64,000 nucleotides of DNA, taken from NCBI GenBank assembly GCA_016490735.1, contig JAEMWC010000269.1:137501-201500 (forward strand), read 5' to 3'. The notes beneath the pieces were generated by a model that searched no databases, was not told the DNA's origin, and was given only the letters and a program-made list of their open reading frames with translations. This DNA is from Pachyseris speciosa (Eukaryota; Cnidaria; Anthozoa; Scleractinia; Pachyseridae). Position 1 is the first letter of the stretch, and every line of letters begins with the position of its first letter. The position numbers were made by a program, and so were the translations under genes. Shown in pieces: positions 22,501-34,755 of this stretch.

Positions 22501-25500
22501 CTGTTGTGTTGTTTGATCGTGGGCATCCAAGCTTCAGGAATTTCAATTCCACTGTCCCTGTTAATGTTGTTAGGGTGAAGTCTTATGTGAATAGCCTCTT
22601 TAACCCTACGGGGGTACCAATGTGGGTCTCGGTCAATAAATTTAACTTCGTCCCAGAGCGGATAATGTCCGGTCGCGTTGCTATGTTCTGAATCGGCGGA
22701 GGATTGGGTTCGAGCAAGCTGTATGTCTCTATCGTGTTCCTTAATCCATTCATGCATAGATCTTCCCGTCTCTCCAATATAAACCTTACCACATTTGCAG
22801 GGAATCTTGTAGACTACTTGTTTTACTGGATCGACGATGTCCTTAGGTCACACTAGGTGTGATCTAAGAGTTGTGTCAGATCTGAAAACAGTCCGTATGC
22901 CTTGTTGTTGTAGGCAACGGCGAAGAGCCTCCGATGTGCCTTTGACGTATGGCAGAACCACAGTAGATTTAATTTCGGGTTCAGGTTCTTTAGTGGTTGT
23001 TCGTCCCTTGGTTTTCGTAAGATTTTTTACAAACGAAAACGGATAACCATTGGAAACAAGGACCGATGAGAGGTGTTTCTTTTCATAAGAGATAACTGAT
23101 GGTTTTGTTATGAGGTGTTTAGATCGATCGTACAGGCACTTGACAATACCATATTTTTACAGATTGTGGGTGGTGTGAATCATATGCTAGGCACTGGTCA
23201 GTGTGTGTAGGCTTTCTGTAAACACTGGTAGAGACGTATCCGTTCAAATCCACGATCAAACAACGCAACAGCTGATCATTACCAAAGCGAACCGCTGAGG
23301 GAACAATTTCTAGTCTGAACGACAAGGATTGAAATCCTCCAATCAACGACAGCCTAAGCGAGGATCGAAACGCACCAATCACCACCAGTTACGGTGCTTC
23401 TTATACTCACGCAGCCAGTCGACACCATCGCCTGATGTAGACCAGCAGTATAGCGGTCAAAATGTCGCGATCCACATCTTTGTGACTCAATCATTTGAAA
23501 CTACGATGACGAACACCTTTCATAATAAAAACAACATATTCGTAACTTAAACTTGAATGCACTTCCTTCTCTTCTCTGATCATTTAGTCATAGCCAAAAG
23601 ACTTTGTGGGCCTTCATCATGTATCCCAGTTAATCACTCTTCTTTGAACTGAACACATATCGTCAAACCAGTTTTGTAGCCTTGCGGGACGAGCCCAGAC
23701 AACATCTGCGTAGTTTTCAGTATGTTTTGGTTGTTCTGGTGGTTTTGTTCTGGTGGTTTTGTTTCGTTTTATCTCCCTTGCATCATAAACATCTCATTCT
23801 TCAACACATTTTGTCATCCGACGAGGGCAGATTTTTGTCACATGCTAGGCAACGAATTCTATCTTTAGATCGGATTTCATACTACACGCTCTTTCGTGTT
23901 TTGTATAGCATTTCGTAACGATCTCCTCTTGGTAACCGGGCTGGCTTGCCTGCTCATAATGAACACAACAGATTTTTTACAAGAAAAAAGTAGGAACAGA
24001 CTGGTCAACTGAGCTCAGTTTGTTCCAAATGTCTAGACGGTGGGGTGCCGTTTATATTTATTTATATCTCACCTGCGGATCTTTTTTAATTCACTCGCTT
24101 AGCCTTGTCACACAGCTCTGTAATAAAAATACCAAAGATTGCGAATTAATCTGATTTTCGATACCACAAATTGAGTGCAATACTTCAAGCTATCCTTTGT
24201 GCCTTTTGTAAAAGAGTGGTTTCGCTTTAAACTCTCAATAGAAGAGCGACAATGACAGAAAGCTGGCAAGGCAGTCAGCAAAATTTAATAATATAGTAGT
24301 GTTTTGCTCTTGTTACAAGCGGTTAGTGAGTTCCAGTGGAGGGACTGTGTGTTATTTTTGCATGCAATCACTGAGTGTAAAATTACACGCATAAAATGTA
24401 TTTGCATTCACAGCGTGTAAAGTGAGTGTAAGGTCTGTGTAAACTGTATGTACTGCATGCACATTACACGCGTGTAATGCTGCAATCCCTCCGGCCAGCA
24501 CTGTACAGTCATAAACTACATGTAATGTAATCATATTTGACCCTTTTTTCAGGTTAATATTGTACCTGTAATAGCAAAAGCCGACACCTTAACACAAGAA
24601 GAATGCACAAAATTCAAGAAACAGGTATGACTTGTTCTTGGTTGCCTTCTGAATGCTGTCATAGAGAATTTGTATTCTGGTTTAAGCTAGACCAAAGCTA
24701 TAAAAAATACATGTTCTGTGAACTTTTTTTTCACTCATGATCGAGATCTTAGGGATCATAATAAGTACATCTTGTGACATCAACAACTGGTCTGTAATTA
24801 TGCCAGCAGTGATAAAGAGCTTACACCTTGTTTGTTTGACATACAGATATTAAAAGAAATAGAGGAAAATGACATTGGAATTTATAGATTTCCTGACCTT
24901 GGTGGAGAAGATGATGAAGATGTTGCTGCTGTCAGCATGAAGGTTTGAAGAAAATCATGTATTATTTTGTTACTTCAAAACAAAATTGTCAAGCACTATC
25001 TTAGAAATTGTCCTACACTTAAGTCCCTGTTTTCATAAAAGGAGCTGCACCCAAGTTGTTTGAAATTCTCACTTCGTGGCCTATTACCATGGGCTTCTCC
25101 TATTTTTAGGTCAAAAAATGTTTTCAAATGATTACTCCAAACCTTAAAGTCTAAAACACAAAATATGTCTGCAAAATAAAGAGGAAGATGCCAAATAAAT
25201 TTTAGCTAATCTAAACTTTTGGGAAATTTCTTCAAACTTGAAAAAAAATGTGGCCAATTTTGTTAAGTTTCAATCCATCTCTACCCTTGCCATCTGTAAC
25301 TACAGATGACAGTAATGTTTTGTTTCAGTGCAGTATAACATACTCTTTGGGTTGCCATTGACATAAAAAGTCTTATTTTTAATTAGCTTTTTGAAATGAT
25401 GCCATTTAAGTGTGGTAGTGCCCTTTGAATGTTAAGCTGCTGGTGTGAGGACGTTGCACCATGGGTAGACAACTGTATACATGTAAATACCAGTGGTAGT

Positions 25501-28500
25501 CTTTTGTGGAGTAAATGTCAGTAGATGAAGCAAGAACAACTACAGTTGAACTTTAGTACAGCTGTAGCTATGAAAACACCCACAATCCTTCACTCTTGTT
25601 GGGCTTTCATAGTTTCTGCAGTGGTGAATAATTGGCAAGTCAAAGTGGTATGAATTATAGTCAATACGCTATTTCCCTGTTAAAGAAGCTGGGGATCATA
25701 TCTAATGCAAATCTGTGGTCCCCAGCCCTTAATGACAACCCCGACTGTCACTAGTGTATTATCTGACTCAGGTCCATGACTGTTTGTGTTCACAGGACAG
25801 AATACCATTTGCTGTGGTCGGTAGTAACACAGTGCTAGAAGTCAATGGCAAGAGAGTCAGAGCTAGAGTTTACCCCTGGGGAGTGGCAGAAGGTACTGTG
25901 CAATAGGAATAAACTCTATCAGCAAGAGGCTACAGGTAGCCTATATTCTGGCTGGCTAGAATGTAGTTCAAGGCGGTTGAAGTATTTTCTTTTTTTTTTT
26001 TTTTTTATTGTTTTCTCCATTCAGATTATGTTAAGGATTATTTTAGTAAGTAATTGAGAGTCAGAGCTAGAGTTAGAGTTTTAGTAATTGAAGTAGAAAC
26101 ATTTCTGTTGAAGAGGCTTTTAGTGTGTCAGAGGATGCATGACTCCATGCTTTTAAAAGTATGTGAGACCAGAAGCATATACCTCCATGTCCAGTAACGT
26201 GGGCTCAAAATCACCCAAGCTAATGCATGTGGTAGAAACACAAAGACGAAGAAGATAGACAGTCACAATTTCGGGCACAAAGATATGTAGCTCTTCTTTG
26301 ACAACCTAATTACAGGAATATGGATTGTGTGCCAGCTGTTGATTCAGTTTAAGGCCCTAAACTGGACAACACATAACCTGTGTTTTGAGTAGCACTCAGG
26401 TAAGAAAATCGTGCCATTCTGAGAGGGATAATAGTGTAAGAAAAAGATTTAAATTGCAAATTACCGTAAAAGCTCATGTATAAGCCGCACTTTTTTGCCG
26501 AAATTTTGGTCTCAAAGTCGTGGGTGCAGCTTATACACGAGACCATTGCTTTCAGAGGGAGTATACTGACTTCTATATGGGTTCACAAATACTGAAATAG
26601 CACCAAAAACCTTCAGTGAATAAAGATTAAACACACTGCTTTCGGTAGAAATGGTGGCTTCTAAAGGAACCCTTTGTATCTTCAGGTTCAAAACCTGAAT
26701 CTTGCTCACCAGTCGTTCTGAACTCTAACTGGCATGGAATCTCCATACTTCCACAAAAGATTTCTACAATGTCGTCTTCGGCTGATCACTTCAATCTCTC
26801 CACTACGTGAGAGAAATACCACGCTATTCAGGAGAAATCATGAGGCAAATGGCTGACTGTTTCGTTGCCTTTCATTACTTGCATGGTGTCTTTATCCTTA
26901 GGATTGTTAAACTCTCTTTCCATCTTGTTTTCTGATCGTTGTCAGCTTCTCTCGTGTCCAGACCTCCCTCTGTAAATGTCTGTGTGGTTACTAAGCAAAT
27001 GTTTTGAATCCGTTCTCCTGCTCCAAATTCAAATTTCATCGTTTTCATTTCAACTGTTGGCTTTAACAATGACCACAACCGTTATCAGTCCCAGGAATTA
27101 AGGAAATCGATTAAAGATAAGCTTGTAAATCGGTATTTTAAGAGTTGTTTAACCCTTTGGCACCTGAACCGCCCAGAACCGCCCGTAAAAAACTCCCATG
27201 CTTCAAAACATTGCAACTTTCCCAATCGTACGAATATTGCCATAACTGTTAGTTGTGAGCACGAAGTGGAATGTCCTTTAAATTTGGATATCCAATAAAT
27301 GCAAGAAACGTAGCGATTTTTTACTAAATATGGCCTTTTGAGTTTGGACAAGAACGAAACTGACCGTTTTTAACGTCAAAGAGAAACGACAAAAATGCCC
27401 CATTTCGCCTTTATGTTTTTTAAGGAAATCATCGTCGAAAATCCAAAATTCAACCATAACGAAATTCAGTCCTTTTTCTAGCTTAGAAATGACTTTTTTT
27501 GTTGATATTCTTCTCCTGAGTGTAGATACAGCCTTTTGTTCCAGTGCATTCAGGCCTTCCTGACATTTTCAACATCTTGAGCGAATTGCATGCTGGGACT
27601 AACGAGAATTTTTGACAGCACCCGTTCCTTCCCCCAATTCTTTCACATATAAACTAAGTCTACAGCCACTCCGACCTACCGCCAAAATTTCCTGCTCGTG
27701 GTCATCTTCAGTACTCAGAAATTCCAAAATATGTGGCGGTAGGTCGAGAAATTCATCAATAGTCAAGTCCCAAAGGTACTAAGTGTTCGACCGGCCAAAT
27801 TCCCAGTTTGTCGAGTAACAAGCCAAATTCAACAACAAAGTACATCACCTTGCTCGATTCTTTGAGAAAGTGGACTCTTAGCTACCGTCACGCTTAATGA
27901 TGCTCATCAGGCAGCCGCTAAAGATGAAAAATGGCTGTAAACTTAGCAAAAATCGCAAGCAAACCGAACTTCGGCCATTGTGGTTGCTTCACGGATAAAA
28001 ATAGCTACGTCAAAATGACGTTTTCAGAAACCTTGAGCCTCCAGTGCCTTAGGACAGCACCACTTTGCTCTGGTAGTCCAAATAAAGAGTCACGAATTGT
28101 TATTCATCGTTTATAGGTGGAAAATCACTCCGAAAATGTAAAAAACCTTAGGAGTCAATGGGTTAATGTCTTAAGGTTGCTGCAAATACACAGCATTAGA
28201 TTTCGGCAAGTTTATCACGAACAACTGCGAAGAAACAAACAACTTTTTTGCCAGAATGATTTTTTTCAAGTTCTTATTTTTTTTTTCCTCAAAATCATGC
28301 TTGAAATTTGGGGGTGCGGCTTATCTACGAGTGCGGCTTATACACAAGTTTTTACTTTACTACGGTATGTTCGTTTGTGTGAAGAGGACAGTTTGTAGAA
28401 GGTTGTTCTACATGTAACTGCTGGTCAGATATTGTTCTGGCTCATTCCTCTCACTAATGTCTGACTTCATGAATGTTTCTCTTTCAGTTGAGAATGTAGA

Positions 28501-31500
28501 TCATTGTGATTTCGTTGCATTAAGAAACATGTTGATCAGGTGAGGGTTAAGTCTTAATAATAATAGTAATAATCTTTATTTATATAGCGTTATTTCTACT
28601 AAGAAACCAATAACATTTTACAATGATAATACGTATGAAATATATATGATAATAATACATGAAAATAATAGTTAACATTTATTTTATTCAATATCATTTG
28701 CTGTAACCATTGTATCACCACCCCCATTGTTGTTATCAAGATTTCATCATACTGTCAGTTGGTTAAAAAACAAACTGAGGTGATCTTGACTGATATGAAC
28801 ATGCAAGTGTGTGTAGTTCATTCAGGTTAATTCCCCATCCAACACACAAGAGAGATCAGATAAAGGTACTTCTATTTTTAAGCAAGTCTTTCATCAAGAC
28901 ATTAAGTATTGACTTTTGTCTTTGTATCATCCCATCACAGAACACACATGCAGGATCTAAAAGACATGACAAACGACAATCATTATGAAAATTATCGCTG
29001 TGAAAAGCTGGCAGCAATGACAGTGGGCTCACCAACCAATCAACCAAGTTCCAAGTAAGTTGGAATGTGATTCTTAAAGCCAATCATTCAAGGGATCAGT
29101 TGATATGTCAACAAGTCAGCAGGTTAAAGGAACTTGGTTACGATATCTTGGGTCATAATTTGAGACAAAAATAAAAAAGCATTTAAGGAGGTTAGTTACA
29201 GTTTTTTTTTTTGGCTTTGGATTGTTCATGTTGAAATCAAAGTTTCCTATTGACAAGGCTGTGCTCTATAAAAACAATTTGGGAGCCCAAAACTCTGAAC
29301 CTTTGAAATCCAGGGTGCCTAGCATAGTAATTTTGTGCAAAAAATAAGATTTCCTTGTTGCCCAAAGGCAAATTAAAGTAAGTCACCAAGGGCCACTGGG
29401 CACTGCTAGAGCACAGCCCTGATTGAAGACAAGCTTCAATTTCCTTGACACTACAACATCTTTTCAATGTATGATCAAAGTCTATTTTCTCACTGGTTTC
29501 CAAGCAACAGCTGTTACCATAGCGACAGTAACGTGTGGTCGCTCATTTTGAAAAAGGTCAATTATCTCAAAATCCAGCCAGACACTTCATAATAAAACTT
29601 AAAGAGTGTAAACTACTCAAGTTCCACAACTTGTTGGCCAAATAAGAAAAAAATCTGTAAGAGCATTTTTGTCTCTTTGTTTTAACTAATTATCATACAT
29701 ATCTATGCCTTGAACATAGAGAAAAATTTTAATCCAAGGATAAAATTGAACCACAGTTCTGTTGATAAATGTATTTCATTTATAACAAGAACTTGGAAGT
29801 GTGATCTCCCATTAGAACAACTTTTAAGAATTATGATATTTGTCTTTTCTTGCTGACATAATACACAGTCAAGCACTAATTTTCTTGAAATTGTTAAACA
29901 CAACCACAAGCATAATGTCTGTAAAATTCAAAATCGTCATTGTATAAATTATCAATAACTTAATCATAGAAAAACTTGAAAAGGAAGAGAAGATCATTAA
30001 TCTCTCTCTTTTATCAAATGGGTCAATTGGCTACAAGAACATCATTTCTATTTGGATGCCCCAAAACTCGAGTGCATGAATCAAATTTTAGAAACTGTAA
30101 CCCTCATCATTGTATCCAGCTGTATTTTGTCTACTTAAATTTGTGAGAGAAATTTTTAGGCCATTAATGTTTTGTCTTTGCAGTGTTTCATTTAGTAGAA
30201 GTCCTCTTGAACAGCTGGAAGCTGAAAAAGAAGAGCGAGAATTAAAATTGAAAAAGATGCAACAAGACATGGAGCAGGTGTTTGAGATGAAAGTCAAGGA
30301 AAAGAAGAAGAAGCTCAAAGATTCTGAGGCAGAGGTAAGATGAACACTTTTCCATATTCCAGATCTTTGTAAAAGAAAATATCAATTAATGTCATGAACA
30401 CTAGTTACTGATGCATGTACAATGTAGCTCTTTGTTCATCAGCACTGTAATGTGGCTGGAAGGGCAACCAAAGCAAAGCCCAAATGAGGCCATCACTGTT
30501 CCATATGTTTTGGGCACAATTATGATTACAGCTTTTTCTTTAAATTACATGTACTTACTTGTAGGAGATGAAGAAGAAGCGTTCACATAGTCACCCATCC
30601 ACTGTATGACTATACATGTGTTGGGGTTTTTCCCTTCTAGTGAAGGCAAAATGCTCATTTCCTGCCAATTCCATTATCAGTTCTTTTCAGTGCCCTCTGC
30701 CTGTTTACAGTGTAGGTGGGGGCCAACTCGCTCTGTCAACCTTGAAAATAAAATAAACTAGAGTTTGGCAGCACAACTTTGTCATCTTAATCTTTGTGAA
30801 GGCTTGTTACAACTGCTGCTCAGTTAATTTTATTGATAAAACAGCTTGCTAAGAAGAACGAACAGATGTGGAAACAGCTAGATCAGCAGAACAAAGAACT
30901 GGAGGAGAAACGAAAACAGTTTGAGAAAGAAAAGGCTCATTATGAAGACGAACAGAAAAGCAACGACAAGAAAGGTCTTGAACGATCAGACTCTTCCAGC
31001 AGGTCACTCAAGTAGGTTTTAAATCAAATAACAAGCACATCAGTAGTGTACTCATTAATTGCAGCTCAAACAGTTCGTTATGTAAAAGTATTTCCTAACC
31101 AAACTTTGAAGTGCTGAAATCAAATCATTCTGTCATGTTGTAAGTGCAGGTTAAGTACATGTAAATCATTGTAAACCATCTCCTTTATTATCCTTTGCAC
31201 CCTTGATTTTTCCCATGCCAGTTGTTTGTAGTTTCTGGATTCTTCAGTGGTATTGTGATTCAAGACTTGTGATTATTGTTTTGAAAAAAATATTCTGTGA
31301 AATTTGGAATTGAAACAATATTGGCCCTGCTCTCCCAGACATCTTAAGATAGCTTAATGCAGCTTAGAGTAAACCATGTGTAACGTACAAGGTATTATAA
31401 AAGATTGATTTCTGTTTCTGTCTTTTTGTTGTCACTCACATAGAACTTAAAACTTTATAATAATATTATACTAAGATATTTTAAAATTAGGGCTAGATTT

Positions 31501-34500
31501 CCTTTAATATAAAAATGATGAAAATATGAAAATGTCAACAGGGAGAGTAATGCTAAATTCAGGTTGAAACAATCTTGCTTGAATGTTAAATTTATGATAA
31601 TAATAATATTGACATAAAAGCAGTTGCCCATGTTTTACCAATAGTGTATCTCCTCTCACTTACTTGTACCTTTGACATAGTAAAATCAGAAAATTTAACT
31701 GCCAGTCTCGCTGTACAATTAAATTCCACATCATCTGCCTTACTTGCAACTTCTTAGCTGTCTCATTGTCACCCTTTGTGTGAAATTAATCTCCATATTT
31801 TTTACAGTTTCCAGCATTATTCTGCTATTGATTGTTGAAATGAATTGGCACTCGCCACGCCTTAAGACAAGTGACTTCAGTTTGTTTGTTTGTTAGGTAC
31901 AGTGTAGCACTAACAAAAGAAAAATTAATACTATTGTCAGCAAGTTTTAATCAGTTGTGTGTATAGCAGAGAATTCCTCAGATTCTCGAGTTTTACTGTT
32001 GAGCAAGAGACAGCTGCTAACAGCTGAGCCAGTTTTCTGCAGTAATATTGTACCTCATTACTTTGCATTTAATTTATGGACTGACCTGTCTGGCGAGGTA
32101 TTTCTGACAACTGGTTCTAAACCTAGCTTGGGCAATAACAATCTGATCATTTGTTTACAGAGTGTTCCAAGGTGCGTTGTGTGGTTTCACAAAGGCTTAG
32201 AACTAGAAACAAACATCAAGGTACTGAGCTTTGTAACCATGGTAAATAAAGATCTCAGTAAATTAAAGCTCACTTGTGTGCACTGGCAGCTTTTGGGCAA
32301 TGCCAAGGTTTCAATAAACATCGCCCTATAGGCACAATAACACAATATTTTAAATGAACACTCTGTTCTCAGACAGCATATGAAATCCTCTTAATATTTT
32401 GTTGTTGATATTCAACAATTCTTTTGTTTTCTTTTCTTCATTAGCCAAAGATGCCCAAACATCTAGCCCTGCACTTCAATTGAAAAAAGAATCCCAATTG
32501 AATTACGTTATACATAGTGTCTCTTAACTTTTGCCATCTCAACAGATCAATAGCCAATTGCACATAGAGAAAATCCACCACACAGAGGTTACTGGTGATA
32601 GGTAGCTCTAAACTTAAACTGATGAACCATCTAATTTATGAAAAGCTATCAAACAAGACAAATATTAAACAGTGATAACTTTGCATGCTGTCTATATTGC
32701 ATGCTAACAAACTATTAAACTTATACAGCAAGGTTCTAAAGATGCATGGAATAGTTACAAATAAGAGTGAACTTAAGTTAAAATTAATGATTAGAATAAA
32801 TCCCAACTAAATTTAAAAAAAGCTAAAATATTCTCTGTGGGAAGCCAACTTGAGATGTCAAGGGACAGCTGGATAAACTGGCAACAAAAACTTTCGTGTA
32901 GTTAGGTCTGCTGTTCTGCCCTTTTCTCAGCTAAGAACTGCTCAGTTTTTCAGAGTTGGAGACAACCTGTATAAAATAGTGAAATACTGATTACAGCAGA
33001 CAATACATGTAGCTCCATCTTGAATTGCAATGGACGAAAAAACAATGACCAAGAAAGAAAATCAACATGTGGCAGCTGTAAATAACTGTAAACGGCATCT
33101 CCGTGGTGTAAGGGTTACCAGTTTGTGTTGAAGATGAGAGTTCATTTCTAAAGAATTATTGGTTAAGTGTTGATGAGAGAGAATGAATTGTACAAGTCAT
33201 ATAATTTCTTAACTGAATCACTAAGGTAGATTGGCCACCGGAAAGAGATTCTATTTTAGCATGAATAGTAGGAACTTAATCTCACAGAGACTTGCTCTAA
33301 TGAAGCACTAACACTCGAAGCCTCGGCTTCTGAACCTAAAAAGATCAAAGTGATGATACTTAGAAAAATGTGCCGTTTGGAGAAAGCGTTTCCTCCAAGA
33401 TTGCTGCTGTCAGAGATTGTGGTAGTATAATGTCTCAAAGCATCCTTTTTGGTACAAGTGTTTTGTAATATTTCTGTCTCGTGTCCGAGGTTCTGTTGTT
33501 TATAACATGGGATATACTGGTACAATAACAATGGTATGATTTTTTTTTTTGCTCCATATACCAAAGTGTTCCCCCAAAGAATGCTCAGATGACATTGTAG
33601 GAACGCTTTTTAACTCCAAAGTGTTAAATTAATTTTGTTAATTTTTGTTAATTTGAGTCAGTACAGTCTTGCTTATTCCCTCACGTGTTAGTAACTTGTT
33701 CATTTTAATGGGGTGGTATTGTTTGTAGGAGTAATCATTGTGTTGCATCATTCAAGCCTCACCATTGGCATAGAAGCTGTGAGACTTCAGCTACTCACTT
33801 ACTGCACCTGCACCACTCTGCAATCTTCAGCTTCACAGCTCGTTTTTCTTTTCATTTTAATAATTATAATACTGCTATTTTCTCGTTGTATTGCTTCACT
33901 AAGAATCTAGAAGTCATTCTGGATTTTGCTGTACTGGGTTCAAAATACCCTGGTATCTCGTAACAAACATTGGACTACATTAAGACTGAATCAGCCATTG
34001 TGCACTGGTTCTCACTGCAGTATAATGGGCCTTGTCTTTTTTAGTTCCACAGTTGACCTGTTTAATTGTTTTGAAATGACTTGTTTTAGGGCCATGTGAC
34101 ACTTGCACAAGCTGACAAAGACAAGACATTAAGTGATGATTTCCTCGGAGATCAATGGCTTTTGAATAACCACGATTGTGATCTTTGTAGAGAATAATAA
34201 ATTTGGCAGTGTTAGCACTAATTTGTATTCCTTTTTTAAATTGGAAGGCGTTACCTTCACACTTGTTTGTTAACGTAATTATTGCAAATGAGACGCATGC
34301 ACAAAGCAGGAGAACTAGAGTTCTAACTTCTAAGTACAGTTACTGCATAATTTCCTAGAATGTGTGAAAAGTGACACATGAAAATTGTTTCAATATTGAG
34401 TGCTTCATAATTATAATTTTCTTTCTCTCACGAGAAGAGGAGCAAGAGAGATGCACAAAGACAGAGGAAGAGGTTTTGCACAAACCTCTGGGTTGAATTT

Positions 34501-34736
34501 GAACTGACATCGTGAAAACAGCTTTCTTTTGCCCTTCAGCATGCTGAATGTTGAATAGCCTGGTTGTCACAACATATTTGGGTCATAACAAATAAGCCAG
34601 GTTGCTATCTCAAACTTGATGCTGTTTAGCAAGCCTTATGGCTCATGTGGGTTTGCTTGTTTGCAGGTCCGTAGATGGAGTAGTGAAAGAAAAGGACAAG
34701 GACAAAAAGAAAGACAAGAAAAAGGGATTCTTTTAA
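13522..34736 (+). CDS. SEPTIN7: Septin-7-type septin GTPase, complete, 14 exons
   Basis: Exons: 13522-13529, 13937-14037, 17866-17975, 18330-18430, 18822-18956, 19130-19175, 24553-24624, 24847-24942, 25796-25892, 28488-28539, 28941-29054, 30184-30334, 30845-31011, 34667-34736. All phases agree and give 439 residues. The G1 P-loop GESGLGKST is at 37-45, G3 DTPGFGD at 94-100 and G4 AKAD at 175-178. The YPWGVAEVEN region and the septin unique element around [19 protein letters not shown] follow. A charged coiled coil runs from about 318 to 410, and the C-terminus is very basic, ending KKKGFF. Septins form hetero-oligomeric filaments at the cortex and cleavage furrow; the coiled coil is typical of the SEPT7 group. 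The 8-base first coding exon (M-G-S) fits in phase, but Met7 in exon 2 could instead be the start. Near residue 158 the usual GHG/GHS reads GHC. Confidence 0.93.
14038..17865 (+). other. Septin intron 2 (3.8 kb)
   Basis: It lies between donor GTAG/GTGAGT and acceptor TTTTTTCTAG. It contains the MITE cluster at 14863-15523. The remainder (about 15530-17865) is AT-rich with only short open frames and nothing recognisable. Confidence 0.7.
14863..15523. mobile_element. 660-bp MITE with CCCCGGCTACACGTT ends and a nested hairpin repeat
   Basis: Left TTAAGCCCCGGCTACACGTT and right (reverse complement) TAAAGCCCCGGCTACACGTT are inverted. Subterminal CAACATTGTT-type units recur on both sides. Inside, about 14894-15158, is a second repeat with GTTTTCACACTA twice and many GACGATTTGTCC-like units in both orientations, probably a nested hairpin insertion. 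Confidence 0.6.
20590..20850 (-). pseudogene. LINE (CR1-like) reverse-transcriptase fragment, duplicated at 21285-21500
   Basis: On the minus strand the peptide [20 protein letters not shown] followed by [14 protein letters not shown] and AKAWK matches the start of the reverse-transcriptase domain of CR1/L2-type non-LTR retrotransposons (the usual motif is SNKAPG.D). The segment N-terminal to it ([13 protein letters not shown]) is in a different frame, so it is broken. The second copy in unit 2 is cut after AKAW. Confidence 0.65.
20628..21932. repeat. Tandem duplication, two units of about 652 bp
   Basis: Unit 1 is 20628-21280 and unit 2 is 21281-21932. Both start ACGCCTTTGCAAAGCAATTT and end GATTTTGACC, with only a few differences. 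Each unit holds a piece of LINE reverse transcriptase on the minus strand, a degenerate minisatellite and most of a hairpin. The duplication breakpoint falls inside the right arm of that hairpin. Confidence 0.85.
20840..21075. repeat. Degenerate minisatellite, unit about 35-40 bp
   Basis: Six to seven imperfect units of the type GATAGTTCGAGCAAAATTTT separated by GC(G/A)(G/C)CACTCC-like segments. The same array is present in the second duplication unit at about 21495-21730. Confidence 0.6.
21802..21973. mobile_element. Hairpin MITE (AGGTCAAAATGAAATTC family)
   Basis: An inverted repeat with arms of about 80 bp centred near 21885. It contains AACCCTAATTATT and its complement, and ends in AGGTCAAAAT / ATTTTGACCT. 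A truncated copy ends unit 1 at 21280, and a shortened relative lies at 62768-62847. Confidence 0.75.
22055..22165. repeat. ACCACCAGAA-type short tandem repeat
   Basis: Repeated ACCACCAGAA / GGAACCACCAAAAC units. An inverted block with GTTCTGGTGGTTTTG occurs at about 23726-23770 on the other side of the Penelope-like element. Confidence 0.6.
22276..23490 (-). mobile_element. Penelope-like element 1 (truncated, with inverted 3'-end copy)
   Basis: The sense strand is minus. At 23240-23119 is the end of a reverse transcriptase (VYRKPTHTD and SHHPQSVK). A linker with [13 protein letters not shown] follows, then a GIY-YIG-type endonuclease at about 22860-22500 ([16 protein letters not shown], then EHDRDIQLA). 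Upstream of the truncated reverse transcriptase, 23245-23490 is an inverted copy of the element's own 3' terminus (matches about 22279-22528). This inverted terminal arrangement and the RT plus GIY-YIG fusion define Penelope-like retroelements. An in-frame stop (HLV*PKD) shows it is decayed. Confidence 0.85.
22280..22350 (-). ncRNA. Hammerhead-ribozyme-like motif in Penelope element 1
   Basis: On the minus strand CTGATGA (22339-22333) is followed by stem II AGACC...GGTAG, then GAAA (22312-22309), then TGT...ACATC. The core CUGANGA...GAAA with a short stem III is the form known from Penelope-like terminal repeats. The inverted copy (about 23432-23475) has a damaged core (CTGATGT, CAAAA). Confidence 0.6.
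26462..28367. mobile_element. DNA element with TACCGTA...GTATAAGCCGCAC ends, interrupted by TTAA copy C
   Basis: Left TACCGTAAAAGCTCATGTAT then AAGCCGCAC, and right (reverse complement) TACCGTAGTAAAGTAAAAAC then CTTGTGTATAAGCCGCAC, are inverted. An extra GCGGCTTATACACGAG-type subterminal repeat lies at each end. It resembles mariner/pogo-type MITEs. The TTAA element at 27149-28166 is inserted in it. It lies in septin intron 9. Confidence 0.6.
27149..28166 (-). mobile_element. TTAA-flanked element, copy C (inverted)
   Basis: TTAA at 27149-27152 and 28163-28166. It is in reverse orientation relative to copies A and B. The shared reading frame ([15 protein letters not shown], then [15 protein letters not shown]) is open on the minus strand but stops after VKNSR in this copy. 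Confidence 0.7.
31012..34666 (+). other. Septin last intron (3.65 kb)
   Basis: Donor CTCAA/GTAGGT, acceptor TTTGCAG. It holds open frames at 31957-32331 (+) and 33256-33564 (-) without recognisable domains. An acceptor-like TGTTTTAG at 34089 precedes a short open stretch ending in GAATAATAAA, but its phase would not continue the septin frame. Nothing else is supported. Confidence 0.6.
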
Positions 34737-34749
34737 ATGGAGTTTTAGC

Positions 34750-34755
34750 AATAAA
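34750..34755 (+). terminator. Septin poly(A) signal
   Basis: AATAAA begins only 13 bases after the septin stop codon (34734-34736). If it is used, the 3' UTR is unusually short. Confidence 0.5.

Larger units (their letters stand above)
19976..24505. mobile_element. 4.5-kb composite DNA element filling septin intron 6
   Basis: The left end TACAGTACCGGCCAGAGGGA and the right end, reverse-complemented (TACAGTGCTGGCCGGAGGGA), form terminal inverted repeats. GCATG/GTGTAATG-rich subterminal repeats follow each. TA is the likely target duplication. The inside holds LINE fragments, a 652-bp tandem duplication, a hairpin element, a CCACCAGAAC-type repeat and Penelope-like element 1. No transposase gene is visible. 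The intron runs 19176-24552, so the composite makes up most of it. Confidence 0.6.

Noticed and set aside
31957..32331. 124-codon open frame in the last septin intron
   Set aside because: No ATG start, no recognisable domain and no splice context; treated as non-coding.
34090..34200. Possible alternative last exon of the septin gene, with TTTTAG acceptor and AATAAA
   Set aside because: Joining it to exon 13 in phase 2 gives a stop after two codons; the open version needs phase 0. Exon 14 fits in phase and gives the normal KKKGFF-type end.
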